DNA of 64,000 bases from Brevibacterium epidermidis NBRC 14811. Lineage in GTDB: Bacteria; Actinomycetota; Actinomycetes; Actinomycetales; Brevibacteriaceae. The stretch lies in NCBI RefSeq assembly GCF_001570805.1, contig NZ_BCSJ01000018.1, forward strand, positions 186,001 through 250,000, read 5' to 3'. Made by a program: the position numbers and the translations under genes. Under the pieces are notes generated by a model, which had not been told where the DNA came from, ran no database searches, and saw only the letters and a program-made list of their open reading frames with translations. Shown here piece after piece: positions 9,365 to 17,677 of the stretch; the stretch's first letter is position 1, and each line of letters opens with the position of its first letter.

Positions 9365-9844
9365 ATGACCATCACCACTCAGACCAGGCTCACGGTCGGA
9401 GACATCGCTCCCGACTTCACGCTCACCGACGCGGAGGGACGGACTGTGTCGAAGGCCGACTATGCCGGCCGCAGCGTCATCCTCTACTTCTACCCGAAGG
9501 CCGCATCGCCGGGCTGCACGACGGAGGCCTGCGATTTCCGGGACAATCTCTCGGCGTTGGCGGCCGCCGGCTTCGAGGTCCTCGGCGTCTCCCCCGATGA
9601 CACCGAATCGCTCAAGGAATTCGCCGCCGAGGAGGGACTGACGTTCTCGCTGCTGTCCGATCCCGGCGCCGCTGTGGCCCGGGCCTATGGCAGCTATGGG
9701 CAGAAGACGATCGGCGAGCACACGTTCCAGGGCACTCAGCGCTCGACCTTCGTCATCGGCGCCGACGGAACCCTGACCTACGCCGAGTACAACGTCGACG
9801 CCCGCGGTCACGTCGCCCGCCTCCGCACCCACCTCCTCCCCTAA
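9365..9844 (+). CDS. bcp: Thioredoxin-dependent thiol peroxidase (BCP/PrxQ type)
   Basis: The product has 159 residues with the PrxQ layout: VGDIAPDFTL, YFYPKAASPGCTTEACDFRD with peroxidatic Cys51 and resolving Cys56 five residues later, and a C-terminal thioredoxin-fold part (STFVIGADGTLTY). It reduces peroxides with thioredoxin in the cytosol. It lies 30 bp after the glycerate kinase gene behind an AAAGGA site and is probably co-transcribed, which makes sense because uricase and possibly xanthine dehydrogenase generate peroxide. Its TAA stop directly abuts a 58-bp palindrome. Confidence 0.95.
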   Translation: MTITTQTRLTVGDIAPDFTLTDAEGRTVSKADYAGRSVILYFYPKAASPGCTTEACDFRDNLSALAAAGFEVLGVSPDDTESLKEFAAEEGLTFSLLSDPGAAVARAYGSYGQKTIGEHTFQGTQRSTFVIGADGTLTYAEYNVDARGHVARLRTHLLP

Positions 9845-9846
9845 TT

Positions 9847-9904
9847 ACTACCTGACGGCGGCCCAGATACCTCGCGCGAGGTATCTGGGCCGCCGTCAGG
9901 TAGT
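9847..9904. repeat. 58-bp perfect palindrome, copy 1
   Basis: The 29-bp arm starts ACTACCTGACGGCGGCCCAG and the centre is CTCGCGCGAG; both arms match perfectly with no loop. It begins two bases after the bcp TAA, within the block TAATTACTACC, and ends in GGTAGTTCT. Three more copies lie at 10986, 16291 and 53271. It sits between convergent bcp and the DUF559 gene, so it could terminate transcription; no T-run is present. Confidence 0.95.
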
Positions 9905-9912
9905 TCTAGTTC

Positions 9913-10902
9913 TCATCCGGTGCGCAGACGCGAGGCGAGCTCACCGAGGATGCGTTCGAACGGCGCGGTGCGGAACAGGTCGCCGAAGGTCAGGCGGATG
10001 ATCTTATAGCCCTTGGCTTCGAGTGCGGCTTCGCGTGCCTTCTCTGCAGCGAGGCTCTCACGCGGTGAACGTCCGTCCATCGTGTACTTCTCGAGTCCAT
10101 CGATCTCGATGATGAGTCGGGCATCGTGATTGCAGAAGTCAACACGTGCGATGACCTCACCGAGGTGCCCGAAGAACTCCACCTGCGGCTCGAAGCCCGT
10201 GATTCCGTGCTCGAAGAAGCGCACCGCGGCAATCGACTCCGAGGGCGCCTCGCGGCGGCCGTCGGTGAGGTCCAGGGCGCGTAGCACCGCCGCGTCCCCG
10301 CGGGATTCGGGACATTCCGCCAGCACCGCCTCGATACGGAAGCGCGCGGTGCGACTTCGGCGGATCACCTCGTCGAACATCGGCACTGACAGGTCCGGAC
10401 CATAGTCGCGGGCGATGTCGATGAGCGTGCGCTCGATCGTCGTCACCGCATAGATGCCGACCATCTTCCGATGCGCCGACGGAACCACGCGGTTGCGCAC
10501 ATAGAGGTGCCGGTATTTGCGGCTGACGTTCGGCCGGAACACCTCCACCCGCGTCTCGGCCGGATAGGCGATCGGCAGACCGTGGATGAGAGCCGCCGAC
10601 AGATGCGAGAAGACTTCGCGCCCCTTCGTCACTCGCCACCGGCCGGATGCGGTGTGGATCTTCTCCGCACGAGTGCGGATGAGGACCCTCAATGGTTCGA
10701 TCTCATCACGCATATCGCCTTGATGGCCGAACTCCTCGAAGTCCGCTTCGCTCAGGGCCGCCCAGATGGTTTCGTGTCGCGCATCGTCGCACGACCCCGT
10801 CGCCACATAGCGTCCGCGGGCGATGCGTGTGAGGCAGCATCGCTCTCCGCGCCTGACCTCGTCCTTGGTGAACCCCAGCCGGTAGAGCTTGTCGGTCGTC
10901 AT
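9913..10902 (-). CDS. DUF559-type endonuclease-like protein with AbiEi-like N-terminus
   Basis: The product is 329 residues from ATG 10902; three earlier in-frame ATG codons (10914, 10929, 10932) are possible, but MTTDKLYRLGFTKDEV looks like the natural start. Residues 1-60 resemble the winged-helix antitoxin-like domain of AbiEi proteins (RRGERCCLTRIARGRYV). The C-terminal part (about 215-325) has a Vsr/DUF559-like nuclease pattern: VRFFEHGITGFEPQVEF, ARVDFCNHDARLIIEIDG and GYKIIRLTFGDLF. Such actinobacterial proteins have no firm function. The gene interrupts the purine island and is bracketed by two inverted copies of the 58-bp palindrome, suggesting it arrived as a unit. Confidence 0.75.
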   Translation of the reverse strand: MTTDKLYRLGFTKDEVRRGERCCLTRIARGRYVATGSCDDARHETIWAALSEADFEEFGHQGDMRDEIEPLRVLIRTRAEKIHTASGRWRVTKGREVFSHLSAALIHGLPIAYPAETRVEVFRPNVSRKYRHLYVRNRVVPSAHRKMVGIYAVTTIERTLIDIARDYGPDLSVPMFDEVIRRSRTARFRIEAVLAECPESRGDAAVLRALDLTDGRREAPSESIAAVRFFEHGITGFEPQVEFFGHLGEVIARVDFCNHDARLIIEIDGLEKYTMDGRSPRESLAAEKAREAALEAKGYKIIRLTFGDLFRTAPFERILGELASRLRTG

Positions 10903-10985
10903 ACACAGATACATGACACCAAATTGCATCATCTGACATCAATAGACAATAGTCGAACGCAATCTGTGGATAACTTCTTCCCAGA

Positions 10986-11043
10986 ACTACCTGACGGCGG
11001 CCCAGATACCTCGCGCGAGGTTGCTGGGCCGCCGTCAGGTAGT
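10986..11043. repeat. 58-bp palindrome, copy 2 (hybrid arms)
   Basis: This copy has the same length and outline as copy 1 but is in inverted orientation and follows the allB stop on the minus strand. The left arm carries the GATACC variant of copy 1 and the right arm the variant of copy 3, so the palindrome has two mismatches near its centre. Confidence 0.93.
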
Positions 11044-11049
11044 AATTAA

Positions 11050-12405
11050 TCAGCGGGCGGTGAGGAGGCGGCCGTTCGGGGTCTCGAAATCGACCGGGGC
11101 TCCGCGCAGCACGGTCTGCGTCACCCGACCGCGGACGGTGCGGGTGTCATACGCACTGATCTGGTTGCGGTGCCAGAGCTCCGTGGCCCGCACCGTCCAC
11201 TCTTCGTCAGGGGCGAAGACGGCGAAGTCCGCGTCGTTGCCCTCGGCGATCGTTCCCTTGCCCGCGACCCGGGCCACGGCCGCCGGTGCCGCGGACATCC
11301 AGCGGACCACCTCGGCGAGCTCGATTCCGCGTTTCGCGGCCTCGGTCCACACGAGCGAGAGTCCCAGCTGCAGCGACGAGATCCCGCCCCATGCGGCGCC
11401 GAAGTCGCCGGTGTCGAGCAGTTTGAGCTCGGCCGTCGACGGTGAGTGGTCGGAGACGATGCAGTCGATCGTGCCGTCGATGAGGCCCTGCCACAGCGCC
11501 TCCCGGTTCGATTCCTCACGGATCGGCGGGCAGCACTTGTGCGTCGTCGCCCCGTCCGGGATCTCCTCGGCGGTGAAGACGAGGTAGTGCGGGCAGGTCT
11601 CGACGGTGAGCTTGATCCCCTCGGCCTTGGCCGCGGCGATCTGCTCCAGCGCATCCGCCGAGGACAGGTGCAGGATGTGCGCCCGGGCTCCGGTCTCCCG
11701 TGCGGCGTCGATGACGCGGCCGATCGCGACGTTCTCGGCCTCGCGGGGGCGCGTGGCGAGGAAGTCGGCGAACTTCGGACCCGAGTTCTTCGGTGCCGAG
11801 GTCATCACCTCGTGATCCTCGGCGTGGACGATGAGCATTCCGTCGAAGGAGGCGATCTCGGCCATATCCGCAGTCATCTCGGCCGGTTCCAGCGGCGGGA
11901 ACTCCTCAACTCCGGAGTCTTCGAGGAAGCATTTGAACCCGAAGACGCCGGCGTCGTGCAGGGGCCGCAGGTCCGCGGTGTTGCCGGGGATCGCCCCACC
12001 CCAGAAGCCGACGTCGACGAAGGCCTTGGGCTCGGCGACCGCCCGTTTCGTCTCCAGGGCTGCGACGTCGACCGTCGGTGGCAGCGAGTTCAGCGGCATG
12101 TCGACGATCGTCGTCACTCCCCCGGCCGCGGCCGCGCGGGTGGCGCTGGCGAAGCCCTCCCATTCGGCGCGACCGGGATCGTTGACGTGGACGTGGGAGT
12201 CGACGAGACCGGGCAGCAGCACCTGATCATCCTCAATCTCGATGACTTCTGCCCCCGCCGAGGCGGTCGCGCCCAGATCCTGTCCACCGCGGGAGATCGC
12301 GGCGATCTTCCCGTCCCTGACCCCGACCGTCACCGGTTCGATGCCCTCGGGCAGCAGGGCCTTCGCGGCGTGGATGATCAGGTCGAAGTCGGCGTCGTTG
12401 CTCAT
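11050..12405 (-). CDS. allB: Allantoinase
   Basis: The product has 451 residues and is a cyclic amidohydrolase: VDSHVHVNDPGRAEWEGF with the HxH metal pair, GVFGFKCFLEDSGV with the lysine expected to be carboxylated, IVHAEDHEV, HILHLSS, and VSDHSPS with the catalytic aspartate. The KCF and NDPGR contexts are typical of allantoinase rather than dihydropyrimidinase. It hydrolyses allantoin to allantoate. It is 153 bp downstream of gcl on the minus strand, a gap filled by a 21-bp tandem repeat. The TGA stop is followed by TTAATT and then the 58-bp palindrome. Confidence 0.95.
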   Translation of the reverse strand: MSNDADFDLIIHAAKALLPEGIEPVTVGVRDGKIAAISRGGQDLGATASAGAEVIEIEDDQVLLPGLVDSHVHVNDPGRAEWEGFASATRAAAAGGVTTIVDMPLNSLPPTVDVAALETKRAVAEPKAFVDVGFWGGAIPGNTADLRPLHDAGVFGFKCFLEDSGVEEFPPLEPAEMTADMAEIASFDGMLIVHAEDHEVMTSAPKNSGPKFADFLATRPREAENVAIGRVIDAARETGARAHILHLSSADALEQIAAAKAEGIKLTVETCPHYLVFTAEEIPDGATTHKCCPPIREESNREALWQGLIDGTIDCIVSDHSPSTAELKLLDTGDFGAAWGGISSLQLGLSLVWTEAAKRGIELAEVVRWMSAAPAAVARVAGKGTIAEGNDADFAVFAPDEEWTVRATELWHRNQISAYDTRTVRGRVTQTVLRGAPVDFETPNGRLLTAR

Positions 12406-12447
12406 GTTCCTCCTCGGTCGCCCGCCCCGGAAGGCCGGTGAATGAAG

Positions 12448-12462
12448 TTTCGGTATACCGTT
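12448..12462. promoter_or_regulatory. Palindromic CGGTATACCG upstream of allB
   Basis: TTTCGGTATACCGTT lies 43 bases upstream of the allB start on the minus strand. The ten-base core is a perfect palindrome, and the TTyC-GTAT part loosely resembles the IclR-type sites of this island. It is a candidate operator only. Confidence 0.35.
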
Positions 12463-12484
12463 CTAGCCTACTCGGCTCGGGCGA

Positions 12485-12559
12485 TTCGGCCCAGCCCGCA
12501 ATCGGTTCGGCCCAGCCCGCAATCGGTTCGGCCCAGCCCTCAGACGATTCGGCCCAGCC
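12485..12559. repeat. 21-bp tandem repeat, about 3.6 units, after gcl
   Basis: Units start at 12485, 12506, 12527 and 12548. The first two are identical (TTCGGCCCAGCCCGCAATCG plus G), the third differs at its end, and the fourth is a 12-base part that touches the gcl stop. It is noncoding in the accepted annotation, although a multiple of three would keep a reading frame open. Slipped-strand expansion is likely. Confidence 0.9.
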
Positions 12560-14352
12560 TATTTCGCCGCAGCCAGTTCGCTCATCAGGCTCAGCGCCGT
12601 CGGAGCGTCGGCCGGAGTCTGGGCGAGGGTCTCGAATTCGTTGATCGCGTCGAGGGCCGCACCCATCGAGATGTTCGTGACGCGTTCGAGGATGACCTCG
12701 ACGACAACCGGAACCTGGTGTTCGTCCATGAGCTCCTTGGCCACGCGCAGCCCCTCCCCGATGAGTTCGGGGTCTTCGACCCGCAGCGCCTTGCACCCGA
12801 GTCCCTGGGCCACGGCCACATGGTCGACACCGTATCCGGACGACGCGGAGCCGGCGGTGTTGATGTTCTCGAAGGCCAGCGAGACCTCATAATCCATGTC
12901 GAATCCGCGCTGGGACTGACGGATGAGTCCGAGGTAGGAGTTGTTGACGACGACGTGGACGTAGGGGATCTGGTGTTGGGCGCCGACTGCGAGCTCTTCG
13001 ATCATGAACTGGAAGTCATAGTCGCCGGACAGCGCCACGACGGTCTCGCCGGGCTTGCCCTTGGCCACGCCGAGCGCGGCCGGTCCGGTCCACCCCAAAG
13101 GTCCGGCCTGTCCGGCATTGATCCAGTGCCGGGGCCGATAGACGTGCAGCATCTGGGCGCCGGCGATCTGGCTGAGCCCGATCGTCGAGACGTAGGTGAC
13201 GTCGCGGCCGAAGGCCCGGTTCATCTCCTGGTAGACGCGCTGCGGCTTGATCGGCACCTCGCTGAAGTTCGTCTTCCTGTGTTCGGTCGACTTCCGCGCC
13301 GTGCATTCCCCGGCCCAGCCGGTGAAGTCCGGCAGCCTGCCCGACCGAGACCGTGCGGCGGCCAGCAGCGCATCGAGAGCGGCTCCTGCGTCGGAGGCGA
13401 CCCCGAAGTCGGGGGCGAAGACGCGTCCGATCTGGGTGGGTTCGATGTCGATGTGGACGAACTTTCGGCCCTTGCGGTACACGTCGAGGTCACCGGTGTG
13501 GCGGTTGGCCCAGCGGTTGCCGATGCCGATGACGAGGTCGGATTCGAGGAAGGATGCGTTGCCGTAGCGCACATGCGTCTGGATGCCGACCATGCCCGCG
13601 GCCAGCGGATGGTCGTCGGGGATCGCACCCCACCCCATGAGGGTCGGTGAGACCGGGATGGAGGTGAGTTCGGCGAATTCGACGAGCCGGTCGGCGGCAT
13701 CGGCGCCCAAGATTCCGCCGCCGGCGATGATGATCGGGTGCTCCGCCTCGGCGATGAGGTCGAGGATCTTCTCTGCCTGCGCGGGCGTGGCTGTGGGCTT
13801 TGCCGGCGCCAGCGGTTCGTAGGCGTCGATGTCGAATTCGATCTCGGTCTGCTGCACGTCGATGGGCAGGTCGATGAGCACGGGGCCGGGTCGGGCCGAG
13901 CGCATGAGCTGGAACGCGGTCTGGAAGACGCCGGGCACCTGTCCGGCTTCGAGCACGGCCTTGGCCATCTTCGTCACCGGTGCCGCGATCGAGGCGATGT
14001 CGACGGCCTGGAAATCTTCCTTGTCGAGCACTGCGACGGGCGCCTGGCCGGTGATGCACAGGATCGGCTGGGAGTCGGCGGCCGCGGCGTAGAGGCCCGT
14101 GATCATATCGGTGCCGGCCGGCCCCGAGGTGCCCAGGCAGACTCCGATGTTGCCCGGTGCCGAGCGGGTGAATCCGTCGGCCATATGCGAGGCTCCCTCG
14201 ACGTGGCGGGCCAGGGTGTGGCGGATTCCGCCGTGGGCCTTCATGGCCGAATACAGCGGGTTGATCGCCGCTCCCGGCAGCCCGAAGGTCTCGGTGGCGC
14301 CTTCTTTTTCGAGGATGAGCACTATCGCGTCGACTGCGCGCATACGTGTCAT
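12559..14352 (-). CDS. gcl: Glyoxylate carboligase (tartronate-semialdehyde synthase)
   Basis: The product has 597 residues and belongs to the thiamine-diphosphate decarboxylase family. Residues 44-58 read [15 protein letters not shown], with Val51 where most relatives have the catalytic glutamate; that substitution is the hallmark of Gcl. The central FAD-binding-like domain and the C-terminal ThDP motif ([18 protein letters not shown] to [10 protein letters not shown]) are present. It condenses two glyoxylates to tartronate semialdehyde and carbon dioxide. The order hyi-glxR-gcl-allB on the minus strand with short gaps suggests one operon. Confidence 0.97.
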   Translation of the reverse strand: MTRMRAVDAIVLILEKEGATETFGLPGAAINPLYSAMKAHGGIRHTLARHVEGASHMADGFTRSAPGNIGVCLGTSGPAGTDMITGLYAAAADSQPILCITGQAPVAVLDKEDFQAVDIASIAAPVTKMAKAVLEAGQVPGVFQTAFQLMRSARPGPVLIDLPIDVQQTEIEFDIDAYEPLAPAKPTATPAQAEKILDLIAEAEHPIIIAGGGILGADAADRLVEFAELTSIPVSPTLMGWGAIPDDHPLAAGMVGIQTHVRYGNASFLESDLVIGIGNRWANRHTGDLDVYRKGRKFVHIDIEPTQIGRVFAPDFGVASDAGAALDALLAAARSRSGRLPDFTGWAGECTARKSTEHRKTNFSEVPIKPQRVYQEMNRAFGRDVTYVSTIGLSQIAGAQMLHVYRPRHWINAGQAGPLGWTGPAALGVAKGKPGETVVALSGDYDFQFMIEELAVGAQHQIPYVHVVVNNSYLGLIRQSQRGFDMDYEVSLAFENINTAGSASSGYGVDHVAVAQGLGCKALRVEDPELIGEGLRVAKELMDEHQVPVVVEVILERVTNISMGAALDAINEFETLAQTPADAPTALSLMSELAAAK

Positions 14353-14433
14353 TGTTCGTCCTTTGTTCTGGAGCCGGCGACGACGCTGTCGCCGGCTCGG
14401 TTTGTGGTGGGATCGCCTCGCCGAGGCGGTGCT

Positions 14434-15321
14434 TCAGTTCTCGTTCTTTCCCGAGAGGGCTTCGATGACGGTGAAGAGACCCGAGTGGTCGAGTCCGCCG
14501 TTGCCCTGCTGCACGGTGGCAGCGACGAGCTGGGCGACGGTGGCGCCGAGCGGGATGGCGACTCCTGCTTCGCGGGCGGCGGCGGTGACGATGCCCATGT
14601 CCTTGTGGTGGAGTTCGAGCCGGAATCCGGGATCGAAGGAGCGGTCAAGCATCTTCTGTCCCTTCTGGTCGAGGACCTTGGATCCGGCGAGTCCGCCGCC
14701 GAGGACCTGCAGTGCCGCACTCGTTTCGACTCCATAGGCTTCGAGGAACACGACGGCTTCGGCCAGCAGTCCGATGTTGCCGGCGACCATGAGCTGGTTC
14801 GCTGCTTTGACGGTCTGGCCTGCCCCCGAGGGGCCGACGAGGACGATGGTCTTGCCGACAGCGTCGAAGACATCGGCCACTGCATCGAAGTCGGCCTGGT
14901 CGCCGCCGACCATGATCGACAGGACTCCGTCGATGGCTCCGGGTTCGCCTCCGGAGACGGGAGCGTCGAGGGGTTTGAGACCGGCTTCCTTGGCCTTGGC
15001 CGCCAGTTCGGTGGCCACATCGGGACGGATGGTGGAGAAGTCGATCCAGGTGGCCCCGGCCGAAGCGTGGGCGAGGATACCGTCGTCACCGGTCAGCACG
15101 GCTTCGACGTCGGGTGAGTCGGGAACCATGGTGATGATGACATCGGCCCCGGCCACCGCCTCGGCGATGGCGGCGGCGGCACTGCCACCCGCCTCGGCGA
15201 GGGCGTCGGCCTTGGCCGGGGTGCGGTTGAAGCCGCGGACGTCGAATCCGGCAGCGACGAGGTTCTTGGCCATGGGCAGGCCCATTATGCCGAGTCCGAT
15301 GAAAGCGATGGTCTTGGACAT
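14434..15321 (-). CDS. glxR: 2-Hydroxy-3-oxopropionate (tartronate semialdehyde) reductase
   Basis: The product is 295 residues from ATG 15321, with AAGGAAA upstream; the open frame extends another 61 codons but lacks family likeness there. It belongs to the beta-hydroxyacid dehydrogenases: FIGLGIMGLPMAKNL nucleotide-binding motif, DAPVSGGEPGAIDG substrate loop, and GAGQTVKAANQLMV with the catalytic lysine. It reduces tartronate semialdehyde from Gcl to D-glycerate. It lies 34 bp after hyi and 81 bp before gcl. Confidence 0.95.
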   Translation of the reverse strand: MSKTIAFIGLGIMGLPMAKNLVAAGFDVRGFNRTPAKADALAEAGGSAAAAIAEAVAGADVIITMVPDSPDVEAVLTGDDGILAHASAGATWIDFSTIRPDVATELAAKAKEAGLKPLDAPVSGGEPGAIDGVLSIMVGGDQADFDAVADVFDAVGKTIVLVGPSGAGQTVKAANQLMVAGNIGLLAEAVVFLEAYGVETSAALQVLGGGLAGSKVLDQKGQKMLDRSFDPGFRLELHHKDMGIVTAAAREAGVAIPLGATVAQLVAATVQQGNGGLDHSGLFTVIEALSGKNEN

Positions 15322-15355
15322 GGTGGGGTTTCCTTCGGGTCGTCGGTGGTGGGGT

Positions 15356-16180
15356 TCAGGCGGTCTGGGTGGCGCGGTCGAGCCAGTCGAAGGCGGTCGC
15401 GCGGTCCTGTTTGTATTCCAGTGCCACGGATCCGGAGTAGCCAAGGTCGTAAGCGCGGTCGGTCCAGTTGCGCAGCGGCAGCGATCCGGTACCGGGTGCT
15501 CCACGGCCGTCGGCGTCGGCGATCTGGATGTGGCCGAAGTTCACGGCTTCGGATTCGATGACGGCCGCGACGTCGTCGCCGTTGACGTGCATGTGATAGA
15601 AGTCGGCGAGCACGGCGATGTTCTCGGGTCCGTCGGCGCGGACCTTGGCGACCACCTCGGCGGCGTCGGCATATCGCTTGAGCGGGTAGGCCTCGGCTCC
15701 GGAGACGGGTTCGACGAGGACGGTTCCGCCGATCTCGGCGACCTTTCCGGCGGCGAGCGCGAGGTTGGCGGCGGCCGTGGCGTCCTGTCCGGCCGGGTCC
15801 TGGCCGTCGGTGCGCAGCCCAAAGAGGGCGTTGAAGGCGCGGCAACCGGTGCGTCGGCCGATCTCGACGACGATGGCGACGTTCGCGGCGAAGTCCTCTT
15901 CGGCTCCGATGATCGAGACCATTCCGCGATCACCCGCGGCCATGTTCCCGGCCCAAAAGTTCAGCCCCTTGAGAGCGACTCCCGCGGTTTCGAGGGAGGC
16001 GATGAACTCATCGACCTCCGCCGAGGATGGGGTCGGGTTCCCGTCGAAGGGCCACCAGAATTCGACCTCGTCGAAACCGGCGTCCTTCGCGGCCTGAGCC
16101 CGTTCGAGGACGGGCAGTTCGGTGAGCAGGGTGGAGCAGTTGAGGACGTAGCGCTCAGGTGAGGTGAAGTTCTGGGACAT
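15356..16180 (-). CDS. hyi: Hydroxypyruvate isomerase
   Basis: The product is 274 residues from ATG 16180, with AAAGGAG seven bases upstream; an in-frame ATG at 16234 has no such site. It is a TIM-barrel of the xylose isomerase-like family: FDEVEFWWPFDGNPTPS, LNFWAGNMAAGDRG, NALFG, VLVEPVSG, and the metal-binding DFYHMHVNGDD and HIQIADADGRGAPGTG segments, all typical of Hyi. It interconverts hydroxypyruvate and tartronate semialdehyde. It is the first gene of hyi-glxR-gcl(-allB); two tandem IclR-type repeats lie within 65 bases upstream. Confidence 0.95.
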   Translation of the reverse strand: MSQNFTSPERYVLNCSTLLTELPVLERAQAAKDAGFDEVEFWWPFDGNPTPSSAEVDEFIASLETAGVALKGLNFWAGNMAAGDRGMVSIIGAEEDFAANVAIVVEIGRRTGCRAFNALFGLRTDGQDPAGQDATAAANLALAAGKVAEIGGTVLVEPVSGAEAYPLKRYADAAEVVAKVRADGPENIAVLADFYHMHVNGDDVAAVIESEAVNFGHIQIADADGRGAPGTGSLPLRNWTDRAYDLGYSGSVALEYKQDRATAFDWLDRATQTA

Positions 16181-16205
16181 GGAGCTCTCCTTTGAGTTTC
16201 CGCTG

Positions 16206-16243
16206 TTTTTCGTATTGTGGAAGTGTGTTTCCATTCCGTGAAA
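16206..16243. promoter_or_regulatory. Two tandem IclR-type operators before hyi
   Basis: TTTCGTATTGTGGAA (16208-16222) and TTTCCATTCCGTGAAA (16228-16243) both fit the TTyC-N7-GrAA pattern and follow one another with a 21-base phase, two helical turns. They lie 26-65 bases upstream of the hyi start, where a repressor or two cooperating dimers could control the hyi-glxR-gcl operon. Confidence 0.5.
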
Positions 16244-16290
16244 TCAGCATAAACAGCTCGCGGAGTCCCCGTCAAGACCTTCGTCTCAGA

Positions 16291-16348
16291 ACTACGTGAC
16301 GGCGGCCCAGCAACCTCGCGCGAGGTTGCTGGGCCGCCGTCAGGTAGT
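16291..16348. repeat. 58-bp palindrome, copy 3
   Basis: This copy is perfect except for one outer mismatch (ACTACGTGAC against ACTACCTGAC). On the minus strand it begins two bases after the guanine deaminase TAA (16351-16353), within TAATTACTACC, exactly as copy 1 follows bcp. Confidence 0.95.
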
Positions 16349-16350
16349 AA

Positions 16351-17634
16351 TTAGGGGTGGAGGGGGTTTCCGTCGACCCAGACTTGGGCGATGTCGGCGG
16401 GAGTGCCCATGGCGAAGATCTTCGCCAGCGCGTCCCCGTCGTCGGCGGCGTGGCGGATGCCGACGTCAAGCGGCTGGCCCTCGGCCGGGCAGATGAGGAC
16501 GGCGTCGAAGCGCTTGCCCTCGCTCAGCACGCCGACCTCGTCGAGTTCGAGCGCCTCAGCTCCGGCCGAGGTCGCCAGATGGAGCAGATGCGCGGAGTTC
16601 AAAGCCACTCCCCCGGCCGGATCAAGCTGCTGCATGAAGTACGACTGCACCCCTTCCTTGAGCAGGTTGAAGCCCGTGCCCGCCCCGACATCGGTGCCCA
16701 GCGCCACACGAACGCCTGCCTCGATATGCCGGCGCAGCGGGAAGAAACCACTGGCCAGAGCCGAGTTCGAGGTCGGACAGTGCGCGGCCACGGACCCGGC
16801 CTCGGCCATGCGCTCAAGCTCCCGATCCTGCGGATGGACGTTGTGCGCAAGCACAGTGCGCCGCCCCACGAGTCCCGCCCGATCATACGTGTCGAGGTAG
16901 TCGAGAGCCTCGGGATGGATCTCCGCTACGCCGGCGACCTCATCAACATTCTCGTTCAGATGCGAAGTCACCCAGATGCCCGGATTCTCCTCGACGAGGC
17001 GCCCCCCGGCGGCCAGCAACTCCGGTCCTGCAGAGAACGAGAACCGTGGAGTCACTGCGTACCGCAGCCGCCCCTTCCCGTGCCACCGGTCGATGAGCGC
17101 CTGGCCCTCTTCGGTCGAACGCTCCACGTCGGTGAGCAGCGCATCGGGCAGGTTCCGGTCGCCCGTGACCAGGCCGGACGTGATGCGCAGCCCCGACTTT
17201 TCAGCGGCGGAGAAGAAGATGTCCATGGCCGAGGCGAAGTGCGAACCGAAGACCATCGCCGAGGTGGTCCCCGCCGAGATCAGTCCCGTGAGGAATTCTC
17301 CGGCCACCGCTTCCGCGTAGGCAGGATCCCCGAGCTTCGCCTCTTCGGGCAGGGCGCACTGATCGAGCCAGTCGAGCAGCGGTTTCCCGAGGTGGCCGAT
17401 GGCTCGCACCTGCGGCAGGTGGACGTGGGTGTCCACGAGTCCGGGGATGAGCACACCATCGCGGAGGTCGACGACTTGCGCCTCGGGGTGCGCAGTGCGG
17501 GCAGTGTCGAAGTCGGTGCGTGAGGTGATGAGTCCGTCGTCGACGACGAGTGCGATATCGGAGGCCGAGCGCAGCCGGCCCCCGGCGAATGGGTTGTCCG
17601 GCGTATCGAAGACGCGGGCACGATAGATGACCAC
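16351..17634 (-). CDS. guaD: Guanine deaminase (amidohydrolase)
   Basis: The product has 427 residues. It starts with an amidohydrolase beta-sandwich, then PGLVDTHVHLPQVRAIG with the HxH zinc pair and the LPQ context typical of guanine deaminase, YAVTPRFSFSAG, TSHLNENVDEV, LAHNVHP, HCPTSNSALASGFFPL, and LGTDVGAGT with the last metal aspartate. It converts guanine to xanthine, the substrate of the upstream xanthine dehydrogenase. It follows xdhC on the minus strand with a 43-bp gap, so an xdhA-xdhB-xdhC-guaD operon is likely. A 58-bp palindrome closes it. Confidence 0.93.
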   Translation of the reverse strand: MVIYRARVFDTPDNPFAGGRLRSASDIALVVDDGLITSRTDFDTARTAHPEAQVVDLRDGVLIPGLVDTHVHLPQVRAIGHLGKPLLDWLDQCALPEEAKLGDPAYAEAVAGEFLTGLISAGTTSAMVFGSHFASAMDIFFSAAEKSGLRITSGLVTGDRNLPDALLTDVERSTEEGQALIDRWHGKGRLRYAVTPRFSFSAGPELLAAGGRLVEENPGIWVTSHLNENVDEVAGVAEIHPEALDYLDTYDRAGLVGRRTVLAHNVHPQDRELERMAEAGSVAAHCPTSNSALASGFFPLRRHIEAGVRVALGTDVGAGTGFNLLKEGVQSYFMQQLDPAGGVALNSAHLLHLATSAGAEALELDEVGVLSEGKRFDAVLICPAEGQPLDVGIRHAADDGDALAKIFAMGTPADIAQVWVDGNPLHP

Positions 17635-17677
17635 AGTGGTTCTCCTAGAGTCAGTGATGTCAGGCAGCAGAAAGTGT

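Noticed and set aside
10902-10932. Upstream ATG codons as start of the DUF559 gene
   Set aside because: The extra ten residues have no family likeness; ATG 10902 gives the usual N-terminus.
10962-10973. TGTGGATAA as a DnaA box and replication origin
   Set aside because: A single box (plus imperfect ones at 31481) without dnaA/dnaN, AT-rich DNA or a cluster.
12485-12559. Tandem repeat as degenerate copies of the 58-bp palindrome (shared CGGCCCAGC)
   Set aside because: Only nine bases are shared, with no inverted partner; likely coincidence in GC-rich DNA.
12559-14352. Missing catalytic glutamate in the ThDP enzyme as a sign of inactivity
   Set aside because: Val51 at this place is normal for glyoxylate carboligase and confirms the assignment.
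9847-16348. Palindrome copies as a CRISPR array
   Set aside because: Copies are kilobases apart, symmetric, and separated by genes rather than spacers.
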